The notes under the pieces: generated by a model
Database searches by the model: none
What the model saw: the letters and a program-made list of their open reading frames with translations, nothing else
What the model was told of the DNA's origin: nothing
Translations under genes and position numbers: made by a program
From: Hydnum rufescens UP504
Lineage: Eukaryota; Basidiomycota; Agaricomycetes; Cantharellales; Hydnaceae
Direction: 5' to 3'
Length of the DNA: 64,000 nucleotides
Assembly: GCA_014904985.1 (NCBI GenBank)
Contig: MU129040.1
Span: 69,411 to 133,410, forward strand
Shown: in pieces, positions 48,924 to 59,639 of the stretch
Layout: each line of letters opens with the position of its first letter
Numbering within the stretch: position 1 is the first letter of the stretch

Positions 48924-49929
48924 CTATAGGTCTCCATTGAGTGAGTACCCTTCCGGAAGCCGCACTCGGTGCGCGCCAGAGCTCTCATTAGCACTCGGAG
49001 AGGGCTGGCGCTGAGCGCTTGGGATCCTGGGGTGCGGGGAGCCAGCACCACCAAAGTATCCAGCACCCGTGGCGAGGAGGGCCTGCTCCATAAGTATTCA
49101 ACGCATCGCTCGCGAGCCCCACGGCCCTTCTTCCAGCGGCAGTATAAACTTGCACTCGCTTGGTTGTGTTTGGGAGAAGAGGCCCGCCTGCTTTTGACCT
49201 GCAGAGCTAGCGGAGCTGACGACGTCACTGATGTGCGGAAGACGAAGTCATAGAAGGCCTGTATGTTATCACGAATATATTCCATCGTGCGTGTCTTGAA
49301 GGCTGCGAGATGCGCGTCTATCTGGGGGCTCGTAGAGTGCGTAGCGTGGGGCCAGCAATTCTTTGTATACGAACCCAGAGCCCTGAAAAGATTAATGGTA
49401 ATATTGCGGGAATTTCAGTGATTCGAAACCTCATGCACCGCACAATAGAACGGAGGAGAGGATTGGAGACTGATGTGTAGTACGTACCCCTTGACTCAGA
49501 AACACGAGGAACAAAGTTTTTATTTCTGTGTAAAAGGGGAACCTACAAGGAGAAAACACATCACACACGGGTTCAGCGGAAATAACACCTTAAAACCGCC
49601 ATGGTTTTCCAAGATGACAGCGACGCACCATCGTATGAGCCACTCGAGCGAAGCCTCAAAAGCCACAAATGCACCGATGATACACCAATACGCGAGCCTG
49701 CAATTGAGCGATATCAGAGCAAGAATAAGACACTACAGATCAACGGGCATCGTCCTGACCACTTGTCCGCATCTGTTCTGCCCGGGTTCATGCCTCAAGG
49801 ATTTAAAAGTCGCGTAAGAGGGATACAAATACACAACAGCAGAACTGCGAAACTCTCATCATTAGTAACCATAGCGGTGGATGCAACATATTGTTTCACG
49901 TTATCTGTGCTCGAGATGATTGGGGACAT
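48924..49929 (-). CDS. REEP/HVA22-type ER-shaping protein, inverted copy
   Basis: Reverse-oriented duplicate of the gene at 52465-53466. The start is at 49929 ([10 protein letters not shown]) and the stop at 48924-48926. [16 protein letters not shown] and the Gly/Ser-rich tail are readable. A few indels interrupt the frame. It lies wholly in the right arm of the palindrome, so it may be an assembly duplicate rather than a separate gene. Confidence 0.6.
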
Positions 49930-49950
49930 GATTCCTCGTGGGTTGTTGCG

Positions 49951-51714
49951 AGAACCTGCACCTTAGTGTGCACATTCGAGAGACCGTTAGAGGTGCTGCA
50001 TATCCTTTCACATGCTTATACGATGCGTCTCATCTGACCATTCTCACTTTTTTTAGGGCCGAGGTATTGTCCCTCTATCGAAAGCAAGGTAATTCGATTC
50101 CATGAAAAAGATGGACATACGGTCTGGCTTGAGCCCGAGGGATATGACTCTGGTGCGTTCCGCCCCTTACACGTAATTCGCCTGCATACTGACGGGGCAT
50201 TTGAAAGACGTTATATATCCCAATGGAATCTCTTGCACGCTCCCACCAGAAGCCCAGGAACGAATGCTACGTACGATCCCAGGGCTAGAAAATGTTGAAA
50301 TGCTTCGTCCCGGATACGGAGTTGAGTACGACTGTATAGATGCTCGCGAGCTCCGAGGTGGGCGATCCATTCTTCCCTGACTGCACTTTGTTTGAGCTCA
50401 TTGGGATCAACTCAGCTACGCTCGAGACAAAGAGAATACCTGTAAGGCCTATTCGTGCTGTGAAATCGAGGGGTTCCTCTGATCAATGTGATCTAGGGTC
50501 TGTTTCTTGCCGGTCAAATCAATGGTGAAGAGCACTCCAAATCTTGGACGTCGGGCTTGCTTACCATCCTTCTTTCAGGTACGACCGGTTACGAAGAAGC
50601 GGCTGCGCAAGGCATCCTCGCTGGTGCCAACGCAGGGCTCAGCGCCCTCTCCCGACCCCCACTGGTTCTCACGCGGGCGGACGCCTTCCTCGGAGTTATG
50701 GTTGATGATCTTATTTCTCGCGGGGCAGAAGAACCATGTGTGTTTCTCTCGCTTCCTGCGTGGGATTTTGAGGATTCATGCGAATTCTTTTCGTCGTCTA
50801 CCAAAAGATCGTATGTTCACGAGCAGATCTGAATATCGAATGACAATTCGGGCCGACAATGCTGATTCACGATTGACCGACAAAGGCACGGTTTCCTTTG
50901 GCGTAGCAGTTCAGCTCATTCACCTCGCCCATTCATAGGTCGCCTTGCTGGTATCGTGTCGGATGAGCGGTGGGCAGCATTCGGCCGCACGCGAGATCAA
51001 CTACAACGAGTGAGGGAGCTCCTTCATAATCACGCTTTGAGTCCACAGGTCTGTAGGATGGACTCTGGTTATGATGCAAGTATTGATGGCCTTTGAATAC
51101 ATTAGGGCTGGGCTGCGGCTGGTTTCAAGGTGTCGTCCGATGGTATACAGCGGAGGTCAGATATCACCCCCCTAACTTGTTGTGGAGGCTTTCTGACTGG
51201 GGAATATCTCCAGCGCATTCGATCTTCTTGGGCATCCGAATATCTCTACTTCTGCTTTTATACCTGTCATACCGCAGCTTGCCCACATGGAGCGCATACT
51301 TCTTGAGCGTGTTGATGTTGAAGGTAACAAGCTGCCATCCCCCGTTTTTAAAAGCATTCCACTCTAACATCTTCGCAAGGCCAATATCGCTTCTACTTGA
51401 AACGCCAAGCCCACGACGTCCGGGCTTTCATGCAAGACGAAGAAATATTGCTCCCACCCGAGGTTGACTATGCAAGCATCCGAGGATTGAGCTACGAAGT
51501 GCGGGAACGTCTCGAGAGGGTACGACCTGCTAGCATTGTACGTGCTTTTTTTCGGATCCATTCTGGAAAATTTTAATCTGACGCTACGATTTCTTCCGCT
51601 TTCCAGGGCGCAGCGAAACGAATGGAGGGTATGACCCCTGCTTCTCTACTACATCTCATTGGACACGCCAAGAGCCACAGTGCAAGAAGTCGCCATCAAA
51701 AGGAAATTGCATAG
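49951..51714 (+). pseudogene. MTO1: MTO1, 5'-truncated second copy
   Basis: This begins mid-gene at GAGAACCTGCACC, equal to 43258 in the full gene, and runs to the same stop (51712-51714). The whole FAD-binding N-terminal half is missing, so it cannot make a working enzyme. Here [11 protein letters not shown] and [10 protein letters not shown] are in frame where copy 1 is broken, but FLTGEYL is broken by a missing C near 51191 and an insertion near 51170. It is joined to the palindrome at GTTGTTG/CGAGAACC. Confidence 0.85.
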
Positions 51715-52370
51715 AATATCCAGAACATGGTGTTCGATGGACCAAACCACTCTCACAACCACCATCAAAGTACCATCAGTATCACACCTTTGGTATGATC
51801 CCAGCCTTCCCATATGCAGTCCCATCCATAACCAATGTGCCCCCATTCTCGATTCTTCGCCACCACCCTGGACTCCGATACCGCTAGAAGCGCGGAAGAC
51901 ATGCCCCCCGTCGGAAGCTTCTTGGTCTGTGTTTCCACCGCCCTTGATTTTGAGGCCCTGGATGGCATTCTCAAGACCCGTGGGGACGGGGGCGACGGCA
52001 TCATCCTCTGCAGGCTCCTTTGGCTCCTCACTCTCCCCTGTGGATGAACTTTCGTCCTCTTCATCTTCGTCCAAGTCATCCTCAAAGTCCAGCTAGAAAA
52101 CAGTAGCAGAGTAGAATAGAGATTAATAATCCCAGAGTAACAAAATGTCAAAAGTGTGAGGAAGTCAAAAAGAGCAAATGTGCGTACGGGATCATATATG
52201 ACCCTTATGACCAAGCTGCAGCTGGGACAAGTTGCGATATCTTCGCATTCTGCCAGCTGTTTGCGGCTGATCTCGAAGCGGTCGCCACAGGGACAAGGGT
52301 AATGGTATACGCCAGCTTCGGCGTCCCATGTCATATCCTCGATCTCGATTTCATCGTAATAGCCTCCCAT
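51649..52370 (-). CDS. DPH3: Diphthamide biosynthesis protein 3, copy 2
   Basis: Same protein as copy 1, start at 52370 ([13 protein letters not shown]), with both zinc Cys pairs, the same intron and the acidic tail. The last residues differ because of indels near 51770 and a substitution that creates a TAG (ending SNEM). A Val-to-Ala-type change aside, the core is identical to copy 1. One of the two is probably an assembly or haplotype duplicate. Confidence 0.82.
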
Positions 52371-52464
52371 CGTCACACTCTTGTGGTGTCGAGTCAGAAT
52401 CACGTGCATACGTCCGGCCCTAGCCGGGTCTTCCCTGTCGAACAGCAACAACCCACGAGGAATC
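52371..52464. promoter_or_regulatory. Compact bidirectional DPH3/REEP promoter, copy 2
   Basis: The 94 bp between the two divergent start codons. Sequence as in copy 1. No TATA box is evident. Confidence 0.6.
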
Positions 52465-53466
52465 ATGTCCCCAATCATCTCGAGCACGATAACGTGAAAC
52501 AATATGTTGCATCCACCGCTATGGTTACTAATGATGAGAGTTTCGCAGTTCTGCTGTTGTGTATTTGTATCCCTCTTACGCGACTTTTAAATCCTTGAGG
52601 CATGAACCCGGGGCAGAACAAGATGCGGACAAGTGGTCAGGACGATGCCCCGTTGATCTGTAGTGTCTTATTCTTGCTCTGATATCGCTCAATTGCAGGC
52701 TCGCGTATTGGTGTATCATCGGTGCATTTGTGGCTTTTGAGGCTTCGCTCGAGTGGCTCATACGATGGTGCGTCGCTGTCATCTTGGAAAACCATGCGAT
52801 TTTAAGGTGTTATTTCCGCTGAACCCGTGTGTGATGTGTTTTCTCCTTGTAGGTTCCCCTTTTACACAGAAATAAAAACTTTGTTCCTCGTGTTTCTGAG
52901 TCAAGGGGTACGTACTACACATCAGTCTCCAATCCTCTCCTCCCTTCTATTGTGCGGTGCATGAGGTTTCGAATCACTGAAATTCCGCAATATTACCATT
53001 AATCTTTTCAGGGCTCTGGGTTCGTATACAAAGAATTGCTGGCCCCACGCTACGCACTCTACGAGCCCCAGATAGACGCGCATCTCGCAGCCTTCAAGAC
53101 ACGCACGATGGAATATATTCGTGATAACATACAGGCCTTCTATGACTTCGTCTTCCGCACCATCAGTGACGTCGTCAGCTCCGCTAGCTCTGCAGGTCAA
53201 AAGCAGGCGGGCCTCTTCTCCCAAACACAAACAAGCGATGCAAGTTATACTGCCGCTGGAAGAAGGGCCGTGGGCTCGCGAGCGATGCGTTGAATACTTA
53301 TGGAGCAGGCCTCCTCGCCACGGGTGCTGGATACTTTGGTGGTGCTGGCTCCCCCGCACCCCAGGATCCCAAGCGCTCAGCGCCAGCCTCTCCGAGTGCT
53401 AATGAGAGCTCTGGCGCGCACCCGAGTGCGGCTTCGGAAGGGTACTCACTCAATGGAGACCTATAG
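52465..53466 (+). CDS. REEP/HVA22 (TB2/DP1)-type ER-shaping protein
   Basis: Membrane-hairpin protein that curves ER tubules, related to Yop1/REEP5. Start [10 protein letters not shown]; intron 1 at 52494-52548; then [20 protein letters not shown], a family hallmark. After the second intron come [20 protein letters not shown], then [17 protein letters not shown] and [20 protein letters not shown], and a long helix ([19 protein letters not shown]). An extra base near 53283 shifts the frame; restored, the tail is [17 protein letters not shown], then Ser/Pro/Ala-rich, ending YSLNGDL with a stop at 53464-53466. This is the only copy with both clean sequence and full upstream context. Confidence 0.83.
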
Positions 53467-54050
53467 AGCGCGACGCCGAAGACAATTAACGTTGGAGAGA
53501 GGTGGGGGAACTGGTCACCGCGTCCCGTATCATTCTATATCCTATTGGCCGTTGATTGTCTCTATCGTGTGGATCAGGTCGCGGCTTCCCGTTTCTCGCA
53601 AGTGAAATTTGGAATCCTTCGGCTTGGGCTTGTAGGGAAAAAAAACAAAACCTGTTTTGTGAACGCGACTTGCTTTTTTTCTTCGCTGCGTGTTTTAGGC
53701 ATTGGACTGAAAATTTTCTCATTTTCTCTTTGTTTCTCGATGATTTGTTCCCTCCTGGCTTTTGGCAGATATGTTTTACGGGATAAACTGTATGTTCAAA
53801 GCCTTTGAAATGGACTGTTGTGCAATCCTGGACTGAGAACGATTAGGTCTGAGGGTGTGGCGTGCCATTTGTCATTTGGTATATAAATATAAACTAACTA
53901 ACAACAGCGAATTTCATAGCACTTAAGACGGAAAGAGTCGTACTTCACGGGCGCCGTACGAGTAAGGGTAATACGGGAAGAGTTCAACGTTCAACAACAC
54001 TCAAGGGGAGGGGGAGGGTCGAGCGGCGGGACGAACGAGTGCGTCTATTA

Positions 54051-54432
54051 CTAGTACCGCCTTGATCCCCATCGTCGTCCAGAGGTTCTAGATGTTCTAT
54101 AGGTTCCAGAGCTTGTGGTGCGACGACGACGACTACGAGAGCCGCAACGGCAGCACAGGATATCAAAGATGACATCAAATATGGCGATAAAAACCTGTGT
54201 GATAGACGATAAACCGTGAGATGATGTCTGGGGAGATGCAGGCTATCTTCTGAACGTACGTAGGCAATACCACTGACGATACCCATGATGAAATTTGCGA
54301 TTCCATTGACAACTGCTCCAATGAGCCCGGCGATTGCTGATATGACTGAGCCCTACAGGGGGGAAGGTGTGTGTTAGTGAGAAGAGGTGGGGTGTCCTGT
54401 TTGTCGTCGTCCATAGGAGGGGGACTCACCAT
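54051..54432 (-). CDS. Small membrane protein A (ATG-only first exon family)
   Basis: Intact 79-residue protein of unknown function. Exon 1 is only ATG (54430-54432) followed by GTGAGT. Exon 2 (54260-54352, 93 nt, phase 0) encodes GSVISAIAGLIGAVVNGIAN then FIMGIVSGIAY, one hydrophobic Gly/Ala/Ile helix. Exon 3 (54051-54194) encodes VFIAIFDVIFDILCCRCGS followed by an Arg/Ser/Thr-rich tail ending RWGSRRY. The Cys cluster right after the second hydrophobic stretch could be palmitoylated or metal-binding (inference). Two paralogues lie at 57704 and 58799. Confidence 0.7.
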
Positions 54433-55079
54433 GATGATTTGGGGTTATTCGAGAAAGTGGGGAGGTTTAACGAGCTGGTGTACTGCTTTAAGTACCCAGA
54501 GGGGTGTGGGACACTACGTCATGGTAATTAAAATTGACTGGCGGGCATGTGGAGCCCCACGTGGATGGAATGATGATTGTGAATTACGGAGATAACATCG
54601 GTCACCGATATTACCCAATGCGGTTGGGATTGTCCGGCAACCCCCGCATGAACGCAGCGCCCTTGCCAGCGTAGGCACGAGGTTCTTGACCTCTGAAAGC
54701 CAACTTGTTGCATGTTCTCTACCGCATGGCGAGGTCTGCCAAATATCGGGTGCTTGTTCTGATCTTCATCGCGCCCGAGTATCCCGGCGCCAATTATCTC
54801 TACGATTGCGGCCACTTGAGAAGCCATGGATCGTCAGTGCTCAAGCATACTCATAACGATTGTGAGAGGAATCACAACAGCACACCGAGTTGTATTCCCT
54901 ATCTGTACGCTGAAATCCTTCTATTGCCCCTGTGCGGATGCATATGGAGGCTGGTGGAGAACCTACCTATAGTGCGGATGGGGTTTCTACGTTGATATTA
55001 TATGAAGTCGCCACAGGAGTCCACGGTGGCGACCTCGAACGTCCATAGTAACTATAACACCATCAAACCAAGTCTTCGA
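54433..55079. other. No recognisable gene
   Basis: About 650 bp including the promoter of gene A and the end of the sequence shared with the palindrome (about 54660). No coding signal was recognised beyond that. Confidence 0.5.
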
Positions 55080-56480
55080 CGGTGCCGTCCGTTCCCGTAT
55101 GGTATCGTGCAGACGTCCCGATCAATTCATCATTCTTGGCCACTCATATCCGGGGGAGGGATGCACTATTCTCAGCTTGACACCCCCCGGGGCCTCTTCG
55201 TCAGCAGGGGACTATGGAATTGAGGGGCCACACTGTCATGATCGACTCTTTAGGGACCTGAGGCGGGTTGTTAAAGGGCTAGCTGCTATTGAGCTTGACT
55301 TCCCGGAGTGATGTGATTATTTCTTTCAATCGCGGTTCCGAGGGACGGATTACGCTAATTCCTCAAGAGAGGCTTTGTTTGCCCCTCGAGCGGGATTCTC
55401 GAGCGAATTCGTCCATTGCCCAGCACAGGTCACCGCTTGCTATCAATTCCTCACCATTCGATTACTATGGCTCCCACGATAGTCGTGATAGAATGAGCAT
55501 ATAGTAATGTCTGTCACTTGTTCGAATCAGCCACACGTCGGGAATAACCCAAGCCAAATTCCCTCATCTGCTGCCACCTTGTCAGAGGATTGCTCGGGCA
55601 CATCGGCATCGGACGTTCTATCCGCGATAATGCCCTTTGCGCGGATAGCACTGGGGTTATGAGATATGCCGCGGCACCCTCCCCCCTAGTGCGCGCCACA
55701 TATTAACTCGTTTTGGGGGGCGGTCAAGTGCGTAAATTCTGATCGACTGGAGTACGCTGAGGGGACAGACGTTTCCATGGTGCGTATGTGTGTGGCCTCG
55801 AATGGATTTCCTTCTTGGAGGATTTGAGTGAATCGGATCACAACCACGATAGAGTCGGTGGATATCTAGCATCGGAGGATGAGCTGGATCGCTCGAGAAG
55901 GTGAAGGATACCATCAGGATCGCTGGAGGCACAATATGGCGACATCAAAAACGGGGTCAGTGAACTGCTTGTCTATCGTCCCCCCCTAGGATCCGGAAAT
56001 GTTTGGGCGCAGGGAGAATGATATCAAGGATCGAAAGAGAAAGGAAGCCTTCTTTATCGCCACGACCTGGGTGAAGAGAGGAGGCAGGGGGGAGGACACG
56101 CGTTCCCCCCAAGGTTATATCCACTCCATCTTCACCGCGCCGCAGGACAATGGAAGCTTGTCTGCCTTTCGACCAAAAAATGTCATCCCCACGCCTAAGG
56201 TGAGTGGTACCAAGCGAGCAGTATGGATGGAAGGATCTGAGTCCTGTTTCTTTTTTTTTTTTTGCGGCGCCTAGTTATCCCAAGCAGGCAAGCGCAGGGC
56301 TGCTATGGAAGAATAACCACTTCCACTCAGACCCCTTACTGAAGTGATTGTAGCAAGTTGCCCGGACTCCCCAGAGAGCAAAGAGGAGGGTGGGAAGGAG
56401 GAGCCTGGGAGGTAAACGGCTGTTACCACTTGAATTTATTTGTCAGGATGATGATACGATCTGACTCAGCGAGACGCGTT
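55080..56480 (+). repeat. Diverged direct repeat, copy 1
   Basis: It shares ordered islands of similarity with 59640-61080: GACCTGAGGCGGGTTG at 55257; GGTTATGAGATATGCC at 55655; GTGCGTATGTGTGTGGCCT at 55779; TCTTTATCGCCACGACCT near 56051; and TTGTCAGGATGATGATAC near 56440. Between islands the sequences differ heavily and no long frame is kept in both copies. Possibly an old duplicated gene or mobile sequence, now decayed. It ends with a 14-base T run near 56250 inside the unit. Confidence 0.65.
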
Positions 56481-57703
56481 AGGCGGAGAAGTCTCTGCGT
56501 AAAAAACGATCGCCCCGGCAGTGAATAGAATAGATATATATTGCTCTTGCGTGTTTATCATTTCTCGGTCACCTATGATTACTGCAGTTGCGAGAGGCGA
56601 CCGTTGTGACATCGTGTGCCAGTTGTCTCCCCACGTAGCAGGTGTCTCCTCCATAACCAGACCTGATGTCTGATATCGATGGGTAAATATAGATTTGTTG
56701 TGATTGGCGCGTCTGACGCCACGGCCTTTAAACTCAACGCCGCAATATCTAGGTCACAGAAGTACCCTCCGACATTCCCAATTGTTGTCGTTTCAATTAC
56801 GATTTTGAATGATACAAAACTGCGAGATGACCACTCACCTCACTCACTCACTAGCCATAGGGTGATTTCACGTTCAAGTTGGGCCACATCGACTGGTTTT
56901 TTTTGTTGTGGCCCAGGCCTTCACAATGGGGGGAGGACGAGCCTCCCACCCCCCCGGGAGCTTTGGATAAGGAGAGCGGCATCTCGTAAAACCGCCGCTC
57001 CATTTCCGAAGAAAGAAATAAAGACCTCGGTTAGTCGGCTCGATCTTTCCACAAAAGGCCTTCATCCAGGCACTGGCGCTTGGGTTTCCAGATAAAAAAT
57101 TTTCAAAAAAGAGGGGGGGGAGCACTTGTCTGGAGAGGCGGTGGAATCAAATCGAGTGCGAGGACGAGGAGGGTACCCCATCTCCTCATCCCCCCCGAGG
57201 CCATCGTGCCCACACTGATTTTCGACAGCTTGTTTAAAGTGTGTGAATTGAGTCACGAGACGTTTGGAAGAAAAATAATTCCCAATTCCACCAAGGGAGG
57301 GGAGGGACCGCTGGGGCTTCCCGCATGCAGCACACCAGCGATATTTGAACGGGATTCACACCTTTTCGATAGCGGCGAGTACCACTTTCAGGATACATAT
57401 ATATATATTTAGCGTGCAGAATACTCTTGGGGATCAGAGGAATTGAGCATAAGGACTTTCCCTCAGGCCACCAGTAAATTCCAGTCTTTCGGCGTGCATA
57501 CACACTTCCGTGAACTCGAAAAGAACATAATTTCATGTTTAGAAAGACATCGAGCGCTTGGCCAAGATAATGAAGACAGACATAAACAGCAAGTAAGACG
57601 GGAACACTTCTCCATTCGTACTCCAGGCAGTGCGAAACAAGGGGAATAATACAGGGGAAAGCCCCATCAGAGGACGATAGAGGGAACATGTGGAGGCGGG
57701 CGG
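56481..57703. other. No recognisable gene
   Basis: About 1.2 kb with G-runs (57112-57119) and only unsupported frames on either strand. Confidence 0.45.
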
Positions 57704-58036
57704 CTAGTAGTACCGTGGTGACATCCAGCGCCGGGAGCGAGAATAGTGACGATCACCACAGCGGCATAACAGGATATCTTCGAGGACATCCCATATGGAT
57801 ATAAGGATCTGCGATAGATCATCAAGCGTAAGCTGGTGTCTGGGGAGTGGAGTTGATTGTGCGTACGTCGGCGATGCCCCCTATGATGGCTACAATGAGA
57901 TTTGCAATGGCATCGATGATCGCACCAATGGCTCTGGCGATTGCTGATACTGACTGAACCCTGTGGGGGGAGACGTCCGTCAGTGAGACGAGTAGAACGG
58001 CACTGCTGGCCGTCGTGCGTAGAGGGGGCGTACCAT
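57704..58036 (-). CDS. Small membrane protein B (ATG-only first exon family)
   Basis: Paralogue of gene A, 66 residues, function unknown. ATG at 58034-58036 is followed at once by GTACGC. Exon 2 is 57867-57960 (94 nt; one base more than its paralogues, breaking the frame near 57945) and encodes SAIARAIGAIIDAIANLIVA then IIGGIAD. Exon 3 (57704-57808) gives ILISIWDVLEDILLCRCGDR and an Arg/Ser/Tyr tail ending MSPRYY, stop at 57704-57706. A CTACAAAAG TATA-like element lies upstream near 58.1 kb. Confidence 0.65.
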
Positions 58037-58798
58037 GACTCTAACACGACTTTATGTAGTTTATGGAAGAAACGGAGGTGATATGTGTGGTGCTTTTGTA
58101 GCTAAGGGGTGGACAATACGTCAGTAATAACGCTTGGACGTTCCAAGCCCTGAAAAAGTGAAGCAAAATGCTTGGACTTGAATCCGTTGTGCCGCACAAA
58201 CGACGTCTTAGACGAGCGTTGGCGCCGGAGGGATTCGGGAGGGGTGATGGGATCCAGTCGGGATCAACCTGAAAATCAAGTGATTCCCGCACGTTTAAGG
58301 CAGCGAGGATTCACCTGGAATCAAGATGGAACCGGGTGATATCACTGATTCTTGACTGAATTCCGTGCCGTATAAAAGCACCGTTTCCTGTCGATTCTGG
58401 GTAGAACCTGAAACTCTATTCCCAGGAATCTGGATCCCAGAATCTGGCTCTGGATCCAGATTCTTATTCGAGGCCAACGCTCTTGCCAAACCCTCTCGAA
58501 CGCCCGTATTGGGACTTGCTGGATATACCATCGGTCATCAGTCACTGACATCATCCGGCAACTCCCGCGTCATTGACACCATTCCTTCGGTTGTCGGCGC
58601 TGGAATTTAGTTTTGACGCGGCCAGAGGATGACACAGTGAGCTCGCATCCTTGGGGGCATGTATTCATTTCCGATAGAGACGAAATAATTCTCATATTTT
58701 CGCAATGACGTACCTTCAACAGTTCTGGCATCCACAACTTTGCAACTTCAAGGGTGAAATCTTAAAAATTCCTCCCAACGTTGCTGGCTCTAAACCTC
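58037..58798. promoter_or_regulatory. Divergent region between small genes B and C
   Basis: About 760 bp between outward-facing B and C. A TATAAAAG box lies at about 58371 on the plus strand, followed by a stretch with repeated GGATCC-AGA-TCT-like words (about 58400-58470). An 81-codon frame at 58365-58610 is unsupported. Confidence 0.4.
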
Positions 58799-59110
58799 AT
58801 GGTGAGGTCGACCAACTATCTCATGCTCGATAGTGCATTGAATCCCCCCAACTGCACAGGGTTCAATTGTTTCTGCTTTTGGAGTCACTCTCGAAGCCAT
58901 TGTCAATGCTATCGCACGCGTAATCATAGCCATTATCGGAGCATTCACAGCGGTGCATCCAAATTCATTCCTTGGCTCTATATGTGACTCGTCAACTTGC
59001 GTGAATAGGTTTTGGCGGGTATATGCGACTTGTTCCTCGATATCTTACGCTGCCGGTGCCGGAGTCGTCGACAGCGCCGTCGAAGGCCGAGAACTGTGAT
59101 GACAATGTAG
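58799..59110 (+). CDS. Small membrane protein C (ATG-only first exon family)
   Basis: Third paralogue, intact, 65 residues, function unknown. Exon 1 is ATG alone (58799-58801); intron 58802-58859 (58 bp). Exon 2, 58860-58952, exactly 93 nt, encodes GSIVSAFGVTLEAIVNAIAR then VIIAIIGAFTA. Intron 58953-59008 (56 bp). Exon 3, 59009-59110, encodes VLAGICDLFLDILRCRCRSR and a strongly basic tail ending TVMTM. It shares with A and B the exon plan, the hydrophobic helix, a D-[LV]-[FIL]-x-DIL motif and CRC. No signal peptide cleavage site is apparent. Confidence 0.7.
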
Positions 59111-59639
59111 GATACGTACCACCATAGTGAAAATTCCCCTCTCGCATTACGCGCACCTCCCAACGAATTTTCCATGAAAATGATGTCGCCAAGTCCACTC
59201 TCTCCACGGTCTCGACTTGTTTGAAAGTACCTTTATCAGGTTTTTCTCTCATCGAGAGGCATTTCGGGGCTATCTTTCCGAGACGTGACCATACGTCTAC
59301 TGTAGTTGGTTGTGATCTGTTGAGATTCTTCGCTCACCATCCTGTGACACATCTGTATATGTTTGTACCGCCCTTCATCCCTCCCTTTGTATGTCCAGTA
59401 GTCTCGTCGAGCACAAGATCCAGAAATGCCCACTTCGTTGTGCCCGGCCATCTCCATGAATCTACTCATTGAATTGAAAACGAAGTGCGTTGCTTTCTGA
59501 TCGTTCTCCCCTTGGTCTCATACGGTGTGCCTCTCGGGCAATCTGAGTCGCCACCCTTGATTATGACCGGCGGCAGTGGAAAACTAGACAAAATGGATTA
59601 GATGGTGATTCACCTTGTAGTACCCGTACACCGTCTGAC
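59111..59639. other. Intergenic
   Basis: About 530 bp between gene C and the second direct repeat. No gene seen. Confidence 0.5.

Larger units (their letters stand above)
45757..49949. repeat. Large inverted repeat (palindrome), arms about 2 kb
   Basis: The left arm (about 45757-47700) and the right arm (about 47750-49949) are reverse complements of each other. Both correspond to 52445-54660. The turning point is near 47.7 kb. Paired anchors: AACAGCAACAACCCACGAGG at the left end, and CCTCGTGGGTTGTTG at 49934-49948; ATGGAATGATGATTGTGAA near 47590 and its complement near 47820. The left arm is error-dense, the right arm nearly clean. Confidence 0.85.
49951..52464 (+). repeat. Direct duplication, copy 2
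   Basis: Partner of 43258-45776, with MTO1 3' half, DPH3 and the DPH3/REEP promoter in the same order. Beyond 52464 it continues into clean REEP sequence, whereas copy 1 continues into the error-dense arm. Confidence 0.9.

Noticed and set aside
55505..55540. tRNA-like GTTCGAATC loop
   Set aside because: No matching acceptor, D or anticodon stems could be drawn around it.
56244..56275. Poly-T run as a transposon poly-A tail
   Set aside because: No retrotransposon coding sequence or target-site duplication is visible beside it.
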